Below are positions 43,946 through 54,800 of a stretch of 64,000 bases of DNA, piece after piece (position 1 is the first letter of the stretch; each line of letters begins with the position of its first letter). Position numbers and translations under genes: made by a program. The stretch is from Liolophura sinensis (taxonomy: Eukaryota > Mollusca > Polyplacophora > Chitonida > Chitonidae): positions 20,073,717 to 20,137,716 of the forward strand of contig NC_088305.1 of the NCBI RefSeq assembly GCF_032854445.1, given 5' to 3'. Below the pieces are notes generated by a model. The model ran no database searches and was not told where the DNA came from. It saw nothing but the letters and a program-made list of their open reading frames with translations.

Positions 43946-44609
43946 ATCTGCCTCAGACACCCTCCGCCAACACAACCCCACCCTCCAACCCTACCCCCCA
44001 ACTCCAAGCTTAATTCATCATGCGACACCTATGTACATGTACATAAATAAGCACTCACATTATTTCACAAGGTTTATTTTGAAGGGTGGGGGGGGGGGAG
44101 GCGGTAAAATACAGTGAAATACAGTGTATTTACATTTCCGAACAGGTTACATCATTATCTCAATATAAGAAAAACTTTCATAACCATTATTTAATCATTT
44201 AGTATCACAGACTTCCATGTTCAACACAAAATATGTTTTCCTCAGTATTTATAATCTGGAATATGACAACAGAAGTGACATATTACTCAAGGACTTTCCG
44301 TGTAACTATAAAATACATCTCTCTAGGACAAAATTAACACTGTAAATAGAAAACACAACATTGTTTCAGTTTATGTTTGCTTTACAGTTTCATGCTCAAA
44401 GAAACGACGATTCTAAACATAATCCAATGAAAGACGTGAATTCAGTACTTGACAATGTAACTGATCTCGCGCAAACATGCCATGAAATCATGAAATACAG
44501 ATTGATGTGCCTTTCAGCAGTGCATACAATTTCTTTGCTAATGTTAATTACAAGCCTTTAGCTCCTCTTCTTTTTTCAGTATGGTGAGACAAAAGCTGTC
44601 AACACTCAC

Positions 44610-45437
44610 TGTGCTGTGACAGGTGTATGTATGCTCCAAAAGCATGCACTGTGACAGGTGTGTGTAAGATCCAAAAGCGTGCACTGTGACAGGTGTATGT
44701 TCCAAAAGCATGCACTGTGCCAGGTGTATGTATGCTCCAAAAGCATGCACTGTGACAGGTGTATGTATGTTCCACAAGCATGCACTGTGACAGGTGTATG
44801 AATGCTCCAAAAGCATGCACTGTGCCAGGTGTATGTATGTTCCTCAAGCATGCACTGTGACAGGTGTATGAATGCTCCAAAAGCATGCACTGTGCCAGGT
44901 GTATGTATGCTCCAAAAGCATGCACTGTGACAGGTGTATGTATGTTCCAAAAGCATGCACTGTGACAGGTGTGTGTAAGATCCAAAAGCATGCACTGTGA
45001 CAGGTGTACGTATGCTCCAAAAGCATACTTTGTGCCAGGTGTATGTATGCTCCACAAGCATGCATTGTGACAGGTGTGTGTAAGATCCAAAAGCATGCAC
45101 TGTGACAGGTGTATGTATGCTCCAAAAGCATGCACTGTGACAGGTGTGTGTATGTTCCACAAGCATGCACTGTGCCATCTGTATGTATGCTCCAAAAGCA
45201 TGCACTGTGACAGGTGTGTGTATGTTCCAAAAGCATGCACTGTGACAGGTGTATGTATGCTCCAAAAGCATGCATTGTGCCAGGTGTATGTATGCTCCAA
45301 AAGCATGCACTGTGTCAGGTGTATGTATGTTCCAAAAGCATGCACTGTGACAGGTGTGTGTATGTTCCAAAAGCATGCACTGTGCCAGGTGTATGTATGC
45401 TCAGAAAGCATCCGCTATGACAGGTGTATGTATGCTC
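44610..45437. repeat. 35-bp minisatellite in the USP40 3' UTR, about 24 copies
   Basis: The unit is GCATGCACTGTGACAGGTGT followed by ATGTATGCTCCAAAA. It contains the palindromes GCATGC and CTGTGACAG. 35 is 3n+2 and the unit lacks stops in several frames, so both strands show long open frames, up to 270 residues on the minus strand. These cycle through the same words in three frames and are artefacts. Confidence 0.97.
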
Positions 45438-45779
45438 CAGAGCTGTCTGTGTCACCTGATGTCTGGTACAGTTTACTTAAGACTTGCTGTTCCCCGCGTC
45501 TTAAAGCTGAGTGTGTCTGTGTCACCTGATGTCTGGTACAGTTTACTTAAGACTTGCTGTTCCCCGTGCCATAAAGCTGTGTGTGTACAGCACACAGAGC
45601 ATGCTCAGAAAGCATGCGCTGTGACAGGTGTATGTATGCTCCAGAGCTGTCTGTGTCATCTGATGTCTGGTACAGTTTACTTAAGACTTGCTGTTCCCTG
45701 TGTCTTAAAGCTGAGTGTGTCTGTGTCACCTGATGTCTGGTACAGTTTGTTTAAGACCTGCTGTTCCCTGTCTCTTGTG
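45438..45779. repeat. 70-bp tandem duplications abutting the USP40 stop codon
   Basis: GTGTCACCTGATGTCTGGTA recurs at 45449, 45519 and 45723, with a variant (GTGTCATCTG) at 45653. Within each pair the spacing is 70. A GCATGC...CTGTGACAG unit of the 35-bp array lies between the pairs, giving a higher-order structure. The final TGTGTCACCTGAAGTC contains the reverse complement of the USP40 stop codon and its last codons. Confidence 0.9.
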
Positions 45780-45882
45780 TCACCTGAAGTCGTCCACTTT
45801 GATATGCAGACCCACTTCTTGTCGTTTTCTCACATAAAGCCCATCTCCAGCGGACAGTGCATTTTTGCGACTATCCTTGCGT
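45780..45882 (-). CDS. USP40: USP40 terminal coding exon
   Basis: Acceptor TATTTTTCAG (minus) precedes 45882. Encodes RKDSRKNALSAGDGLYVRKR, then QEVGLHIKVDDFR and TGA. It resembles the vertebrate C-terminus (GRRKSQEAL... and SLSIHVGSFR). Phase 2 in, matching the preceding donor. Its stop codon lies in the first word of the downstream tandem repeats. Confidence 0.88.
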
Positions 45883-48800
45883 CTGAAAAATATAGATTAA
45901 ATGACTGATTGTTTCTTTCTTAATGATGCAATCAGAATTTTAGGCCAGTATGACTTTAGTCATTATCATAGCAAGCTGCCAACAATCATTTCCACATATA
46001 CTGCTGTGGAGATTTTGCTTGCCGCATTGGTGGAAGATAAGTGGTCTTTATATTAATTAAATGTACAGATTTCGTATACAATATCTATGAAACTGTCCCC
46101 ATAAATCATACGCATTCAATTATTTGTTTTTTCTCTGCAAACCTGAACTCAATCCACTCCCTCCATTTGCCCATTCAGTTTACACTATTTAAGCCAATCA
46201 AACAAATCTTGGTCGGCCAGTGCGTAGTGCTACGTTTCAAAGATCTTTGTGTAATCCGGTGATAGGCAAAGAGGCTTTCAATGTGAGTCTACACAGAAAC
46301 AAATCCAAAGAAACAACAACAACAGTGGTTCCACTAATGAAACCTTCCCAAAAGAAAGCTCAAGTTTCGAACTTACATACTTTCACCGTTTTCCTGACTT
46401 TTCTGATAAACAATATATAGGCCTATATGTGTGATGGGTGTTTGTCCAAATCTGTGCATGAGATCAAATATTTAAGAATATTTAAATCATTTAATATGAA
46501 CTGTATGTTTTTATCCAGCCTTGGCACTCATGGTGTAACCGTTTCCGTCATGCAGGTGTTGTGCATTTCTGTTGATCAAGCTTTGCTTCCCGTTGATTAA
46601 AAGTTTTAATTGTCATATATAACCAGGTGTCGGTGTCAACTCACATTGAGCCTTGGTGAAACAAGATGCGCATATTTCTTTATTTCATAGTAATCAAGTC
46701 TTCATTCACAAACGTAAGTATGTCTACCAGTGGGCGTAAAGACGATTACAGAAATCCGCTTAAAAATCTCCGCAGGATACATACAAGCTGTCAAACTCAG
46801 CTTTTGTCTGAATTTTAAAATAATATTTTAATCATACGTGTTTGTTTTGTGTTTGTTATCAGCTAATAATTTCTAAAGTAAATACCTGCTCCACTTGTTC
46901 AGCCTGATTTAAGCATTGTACGTTGTATAGATTGTGTCGTTCACAATCGTTCATCTGAAAAGTTTGTCAAGAAGATTGTTCATTCCAATCCAAGCCTGAG
47001 TCGAGGCTTCCAAGGGGTGGGAGAAGAGGTAACGTATTTACTGGTAATGGACACATCATACTGCATCATTTGTATCTTCGAGTGTAGCATTAGGATAATT
47101 AGTGTATATATACATACGAATATGGATTATGCAATTCTAAATTTACTGCATACATTATTTGGACAGGTAGTCACATGCAGGTGCCACATGAAACATACGT
47201 CGTTTATGTGTGATGGATGACAGGAATGCTCATATTTTCCCTCTACAGATTTCAAGCGAGTTCTTGTGGGGAATCCGGGAATCAGGAAATGAGACCTTTA
47301 ATCTTTTCGGCTTAGTCGAACTGCTTGAACTTTATTGTCAACACAGCGAACATTGTTTATACTTTAAGTTTCAAAAACACTGCGTATAGCCTTCCCCGCC
47401 ATCAAATACCTGCCATCCCAACCCCATGACTGATATATTCTCCCAACATAGTCTGATAACAGTGGACTGAAGACCATCATTAGGCTGGAAAGTAATCGCG
47501 CAGAGCCCAAGGGAAACATATACAGACCTGATCACAGGCCTATTTGTTTGGATGAAATAATCAGTAACAGTAAAACAGTCAATATTAACCAACAAATGGA
47601 ATCTCCTCTACCCTACATACCCCCTAGCCCCCCCTCCCCACCCCCCCCGACACACAAACTCCCGAACCCCACAGCCCCTCCACTTAAATGTTCATCCAAA
47701 TGTCTCGAGTCGGTCCCTGAGCCTACACCTCAAAAGTACAAAACTGTTTTCTGCAGACTGTCACATGCCTGCCACTCCCCCAAATCACACCCTCACGTCA
47801 GTTAAACATTACCCTCACCTCTGTCTCTTCTGTCTATCCTCTTCTTTTAGTCTCTCTCTCCCAGCATCATCCTCTGCTGTACTGAAGTCAAACCTGTTCT
47901 CTGCGGCCTGAGTCAAGTCCTGAAACATGTAATAATGCAGATATTTATCCCAAATCAGACATTATCCCGCATGTGCCGTCTTTACTAAGGGAGGGGTTTG
48001 TCTTTTTATTAGGATTTGTATGCTGCAAGACTGTAACATAATCAGTACAAGTAAGCTTTTAAAGTGAGATAATGCATTTTTCATATACCCTAAATGAACA
48101 TAAATTTTGTCCATTTAACCAAAATGACCTTACACAATAGGCCAAGACTGCTGAAATACTAAAGGATTCTATCCCACCAATCAGTGATGTGCGTTGTATA
48201 GAGCTGAGTAATAAATTTTGGCTGGTCCATCTGACATCATAATTCAGAGGAGAGGACATAAATGAATGATTAGGGTTTAATCACCCTTCGGCAATACTTT
48301 AACCATATTGTGGGGAAAACATGTTAGATTGATTGATTTATTGATTTGATTGGTATTTTACGCTGTACTCAAGAATATTTCACTTATACGATGGCGGCCA
48401 GCATTAAGGTGGGTGGAAATCGGGCAGAGCACAGGGGAAACCCACAACCATCTGCAGGTTGCTGCAGACTTTCCCACATACGACTGGAGAGGAAGCCAGC
48501 ATGAGCTGGAGTTGAACTCACAGCGACCGCATTGGTGAGACACTCCTGGGTCATTACGCTGCGCTAGTGCGCTAACCAACTGAGCCATGGAGGACCCTTA
48601 AACATGTTAGAACTTGGAAACAGAAATGGGAATGAAATTATCCAAAATCAAAAAAAAACAAAAAACAACAACAACAGAAAGACGCCTTTAAACTACCAAC
48701 GAAAACAAAATCATTTACGACTCCAAAACCACAATAGATATTTTAAACAAATGAACAGAAAACGGAAGGATGGATTTCAGATAATCCAGACCATTACCTT

Positions 48801-51800
48801 GACCCCTATGACATCGCCATCTTTAATGAAGTATGGGGAGTTCTTCAGGTTACCTTTAGGTTGAGCAGTTTTCTTCTTCCCCTTATGACTCCCAGACTTC
48901 TGAAATAAAAAACATACCGCACCTGTCAACAGTTGTGCGGATACATGAGTTTGCAGGATTAAGGACAAACTTTATACCATGAAGTGGAAATGTGCAATAT
49001 TTTACTGGAAATGATCTTTATTTTCATTGGATGGAATGTCTATTTTAAAAATTGTATTGCAGTTTATTCAAATATTAACTACATCCTGATAATAGTGGTA
49101 AAGAAGTGGGTACCAAATCTCAACATTCTCTTTGAATACACTTTTAGAATACTTAATGTTTAATACCCTATTTCTTCTAATTTTTTAAAGACAGATATAA
49201 GTAGTGCTGATAGAAAAGAATTACATTTCTCTCTCCGTTTTGGGGAAAGTCAAGACATGAATATCTTGGTCATTAGATGTACTGACTGTGTGTAAAAAAG
49301 AAACTAAATATAAGAAGAATTAGGGTAAGTAAATTTTCAATGAATATCTTATCCACAAAATTTGCCACACCCAAATAAACTGACACTCCCACCCAGTGAC
49401 AGGGGCAAATCACTTACATTCATAAGGGGACATAAAAAACAAAGTAAATACCAAAGTGTGTGTCCAAACCAATGGTTACCTTGGTGACTTCCTGAATCGG
49501 CATCCAATCGTAGCGCTGGGGAAAGTATTTAGCCAGCGCCACCTGGTGAGCTGGAATACAGAGGTTGTCCGCTAAGCGCTGACGCAAACACGTGGCTGAG
49601 GCTCCCCGACTGGTGTCCCACACAATCTCCACAGCAGGACCATAACTCCTGCTCTCTGATAACCTCTGCTGCATGGACAGAACCATCTGGGATTGCCTAC
49701 AGAAATTTCAATATTGCACGTAATGTACATGTATTTGCCTTAATAAAATTATTTTTGGGTGGCAAAGAAAAGTCAGGAAATATGAACTTGTTAAGCTGAA
49801 ACATTTGTCCAGCATATCATCCTACCTTCCAAACAAACCTTACAGCACGTTTCTGAGTACGGCGTAAAACACCAATCAAATAAATAATAAATACAACATC
49901 TTTCTAAGATGACCAGTATCAGATTCTCACCCATGAAGGAAAATGTCCACAAAAACTTACCAGCCCCTACTAACCTACTTGTATCCTTTCCAGCAGTTTA
50001 AAAGGACCATTTAGTCTAATCGTAATTAAGAGATTAATAGATGCTATTTCGTTAGCTACTGATTTATTTATCTCTTCGTTTCAAACAAAATGCAAGAATA
50101 ACATTTAACATTCAAAACATCATGTAGATTCATGGACTTATCCCACAATGAATAAATTTCCAAGGATTTTTTTTTTTCAAGTCTTGAAAACATTTCAACA
50201 AAATTCAAGTACTTTAAGGACCCACGGGAACACTATGTAAACATCCAATCTCTTTTCCTGCAGACAGAAAGCGCAGCCGTAATTGTCACTGAGCTGAGAC
50301 GGTTTCACTTACGTTAATTTTTCTTCTTCAAACAGAACTTGGATTGCCAACTGACTAGAAGAATTCAACTTCAGACGCCTGATAGAAGAAAAACATACAG
50401 AAAGCATTTAATTTTCCTGCTTATGAACAAAGAGGAATATTTGTGCTCTATACAAGTAACTGACTGAGTAAAACTCATATTTCACTGACGTATAGAAACA
50501 CATGAATGGCCCTACTCTTTACAAAATTTCTTTATTTGGAAGATATATATGTGCAGTAGTAAATCACTTTAGACAGGTTATACCTGCCTCTCTCTTACAA
50601 AATACAATCAACAAGAATTTCTCAGTTTATGAAGGCCAGTTTAAAGGGCAGAAAAAACTGGAGTGTTCTGCATGATGCGCAAAAGCATTGGTAAGATTCT
50701 GAGAAACTTTTCCATTATCACGTGATGTACATACAGGTATACGCACAATATACTGGTGAAGGACAAGCAACAAAATTAGACTGAGCAAAGATTGCTGAGA
50801 GCTTATTGTCATGAAAGCCTCACTAACAGTTAGTGAAGAGAAATCCACAAATTCGCTATCCAAGGCCAATACTTATAAACACTATTAGAGTGAGTGAGTG
50901 CTTGGGGTTTAATGTCGTACTTTTTCAGTCATGTGGTGATGAAGGAATCATTAGAGTGCATGTAATGTGCCTCCTTGTTGCAGGACAGATTTCCACCGCT
51001 CTTTCATCTAGTGCTGTTTCACTGAAATGCCTTTCCGAAGGCAAGTAAGGCGCCCCACCCAAGCCATTATACTGATACGGGTCAACCAGTGGTAGCACTA
51101 TCCCCTTGATGCTGAACTCCAAGCGAGGAAGTTACAACTTTTTCTTTTAAGGTCTAACTAGACCCAGTTTTAAGGTCTGACTCGGGAAGGAGCTTGGCTA
51201 GCTCAGATCGTTATAGCAAGGCTGGTTCAAATGTTTATAGCAAGGCTGGTTCAGATGGTTACAGCAAGGCTGGTTCAGACATTTATAGCAAGGTTGGTAC
51301 AGACGGTTATAGCAAGGCTGGTTCAGACGGTTATAGCAAGGCTGGTTCAGATGGTTATAGCAAGGCTGATTCCCATGGTTGTAGCAAGGACTTGCTGACT
51401 ATCAGGCCTTTAACTAATAATTTAAACATTTTTGAACTCAGTGTTAAACACCAATCAATCAATCAATCAGTATAAAACAATATTATAATAACAAGATAGC
51501 CGGAGAGTTAAAAGAATGTGTAATTATGATTGGAGTCACTCACTGCAATGTTTGAGCTGGTCCTTTGAGCACACTCGATAGTCTCCCTTGCTCCACCAGG
51601 CGGAGTCGCAGGAAGTCTGGGGAGGGAATTGGAAGATCCATGACCTGAGGCAAGGTCATAACCTGTAACTTCAGATCTTCTAAGGTGGCCTCTTTGGAGA
51701 TTTCTACATACCCCATGAGCATGGGGCTGTAATCAAGCTCTACCAGAGGGGATGAGGAGGGAGCTAACAAACCTGTCAAGTAAACGCAGAAGAAATACAA

Positions 51801-54800
51801 TAAACATTCTAATCCACTCACAGGGACAAAAAATGTGTTCTGATAGGTCAACTGGAAAAAATTCCAGTCAAAGATGGAGAAAGAGTACAGATGACTGCAG
51901 CTGAAGGTGTAATTCAAACAAACGTCACAAAAGAGTCAGGAATTCCACACAAACAGGCACATAATCAGCGAACTGTAATTCTGTCATGCAGAAATTTTGC
52001 TAAATTGGAAAAGAATGGGAATAACCCTAATGTGTCTTGTCTTCCATGTCTCTGGTAAAACTCAATTTACCACTGCAAAACCTGCATTAAGGTCAACAAT
52101 TCAGAAAAACCATGAGAGCTATTCCCTAATTCTTGGGACCTAATGAGGTGATTAACCATTTGTAACAATGTATTTCAAAGGCTGTTAGCTATTGTCTTCT
52201 TTAGCATGAAACAACTGTCAGACTACCAGATCACACGCCAGTTACCTATCCCCACACAGACAAATGCTGCTAGGCTTGTCACTGTACATAATCAATATGG
52301 AAAAATAAAGCTTGCCTTACAATCTGCACATTTCATGGTTTTTAATTCAATGAAAAAAAAAAATCTATGAAAATAATGTGCAGGTATTTTCAAGTACAGT
52401 TTCAATGGTCTTTCTCCTGATGCTTAAGTCATTCTCATGGTTTCTGTTCGTTTAAGGAAGCCACCTTTTACCTTGAATGCCTCGTGAGATCCAGCTGAGC
52501 ATCCCGTCTGAGTTGTCTGCCCCTGGTGCAGCATTTGGGGATGGATAGAGGGAGACAGGAAGTCTCAGGTAACCCTGTGTGTCAGAGAGAGGGTTCCAAG
52601 CTGATTACAGTGGGCAGTGAGAAAAAAGATTCTATCAGGCCAGAACATTTCAGGTGTAAGCTACACATCTGATTCAGCTGAATAGGTAAAGTACTTGTAC
52701 ATGTAAATTTGATTTTATTTGATTTATTTGATTGGTGGTTTATGCCGTACTCAAGAATATTTCACTTATACGATGACAGCCAGCATTAAGGTGGGTGGAA
52801 ACCAGGCAGAACCCGGGGGAAACCCACGACCATCCGCAGGTTGCTAACAGACCTTCCCACTTACGGCCGGAGAGGAAGCCAGCATGAGATGGACTTGAAC
52901 TCACAGCAACCACAGACATGGTATTGTAAACCTGAAGTAAAAAATTTGAACTCACGAAGTTGTATGTGTAAAAACAAAACGGCACAATACTGAGGGATTA
53001 TGACAATTTTTTTTGTGCTGCGAACTTTTAAATTTCAACCGACTGTCTCGGGTACAAGGGCTAGCTTGGTAGCTGTGGCTGTAGCAGCCTTTGGCCTCAC
53101 CTTATAATGTGAGATTTCTTGGTTGCTTTGGCTGTAGCAGCCTTGGGACTTACCTTATAATGTAAAATTTCTTGGTTGCTTTGGCTGTGGCAGCCTTAAG
53201 CCTTACCTTATAATGTGAGATTTCTTGGTTGCTTTGACTGTAGCAGCCTTAGGCCTTACCTTATAATGTGAGATTTCTTGGTAGCTCTGGCTGTAGCAGC
53301 CTTAGGCCTTACCTTATAATGTGAGATTTCTTGGTTGCTTTGCCTGTAGCAGCCTTAGGCCTTACCTTATAATGTGAGATTTCTTGGTTGCTTTGGCTGT
53401 AGCAGCCTTAAGCCTTACCTTATAATGTGAGATTTCTTGGTTGCTTTGGCTGTGGCAGCCTTGGGCCTTACCTTATACTGTGAGATATCTTCGGGTGTTA
53501 TGCTGTTTTCCAATGAAATTTAACCAAAATGTATCACGGTATGTTCATCTATGAATAGAAATACTCCGTAGAACGAAGCAATCAGTGCTGGTGTATGCCA
53601 CCAGGGAATCATACTAAGAGAATGCGAAATACATCTTCCTATTTTTGTGCTCCTGATCTTGCTGATTCAATATTCAAATATTCCTCTTCGTCAAATTTAG
53701 TCTAAGAAAAGACTGATTGTGTGATCAAGGCTGAATGAAAACTGTGCTGACCTTTGGAGGAAGTTTGCCCTCTTCCAGGACGACATGATCCCCATGGTGG
53801 AGAGGGGCATCTTCCAACCTTTTCTCCACATCATCCAGGATTTCTGCTAAATCTCCACACCAGTTGGTTTTTCGTAAGTGCCACGCATCACCTGACCAGA
53901 AAGATCACACTTATTTTAACAGCCACAAATACCAATAAAGTCTGTTTACTTGTTAAACTGACTCATCTATTTTTTATCCTTATATTATCAACACTGCATA
54001 ACAATATGCTTCACTTATTTAGTCATTTACATAATAAATGTACTAAATAGTCAATGAATGGGGGGCCTCCGTGGCTCAGTTGGTTAACGTGCTAGCGCAG
54101 TGTAATAACCCAGGAGTCTCTCAACAATGCAGTCGCTGTGAGTTCAAGTCCAGCTCATGGTGGCTTCCTCTAAGGCCGTAAGTGGGAAGGTCTGTCAGCA
54201 ACATGCGGATGGTCGTGGGTTTCCCCTGGGCTCTGCCTCTGTTTCCTCCCACCATAATGCTGGCCGCCGTCATATAAGTGAAATATTCTTGAGTACGGCG
54301 TAAAACACCAATCAAATGAATAAATAAATAAATCAATGAATGAAGTCATACCAGAGAATCCAGCTGCATCAATCATCCGGGAGAGACACGCCCCCACAGA
54401 CAAACCTCTGTCAACTGTCATCTCCATATAGGGGCAGTCTTTAAGATCAGCAGCAGTGAAGGTCAAGGTTATCTGCAAGGGTTGAAGTATTACAAAAAAA
54501 TCAGATTTTTTTCTCCATGTAGTACTGCCATCTTATCTGATACAAGAAGAAAGAGACAGTAATAAGACAATTATAATATGTATTAAAGCAATAATTCTCT
54601 ACAAATACATCTAGCAGTGAAGGTTTCTGATATTAAGCCATACACAAAATAAGAAACTTTTTAAAAATTCCTTTTGGATCATAACTTGGGCAGACAGGCT
54701 GAATGGTAAACAAATGACAATATTTATTTATTTATTTAATACTATCAAGTCTGTTTATATACATGCAGTAAACTGTGTTGTACATCTGTTACCTGATTAG

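Larger units (their letters stand above)
41506..44060. other. Intergenic gap between convergent genes
   Basis: Made of repeats: a MITE family 1 terminal fragment (41592-41625), an 83-bp triplication (42288-42540), SINE pieces (42850-43290) and a MITE family 1 copy with an insertion (43630-43945). No gene is supported. Confidence 0.7.
44060..45779 (-). other. USP40 3' UTR (predicted)
   Basis: Runs from the stop codon at 45780 to a candidate signal: TTTATT at 44073-44078 reads AATAAA on the minus strand, and a variant ATTAAA lies near 44190. About half of the UTR is minisatellite. The end point is inferred. Confidence 0.5.
50379..51543 (-). other. USP40 intron with SINE family B and a 24-bp minisatellite
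   Basis: Contains the SINE at 50884-51168 and the repeat array at 51210-51390. The array is followed by a SINE-like tail (GTTAAACACCAATCAATCAA) near 51440. Confidence 0.8.
52575..53751 (-). other. USP40 intron with SINE and a 53-bp minisatellite
   Basis: The SINE at 52712-52917 and the array at 53048-53480 take up over half of this 1.2-kb intron. Confidence 0.85.

Noticed and set aside
44599..45411. 270- and 256-residue minus-strand open frames (HTCHSACFWSIHTPVT-like repeats)
   Set aside because: They are the same 35-bp minisatellite read in different frames. No unique sequence, no splice sites, and the plus strand is equally open.
54061..54120. tRNA-like sequence GGGGCCTCCGTGGCTCAGTTGG...
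   Set aside because: It is the head of a SINE with a target-site duplication, lacks a complete cloverleaf and recurs in other copies. Not a functional tRNA gene.
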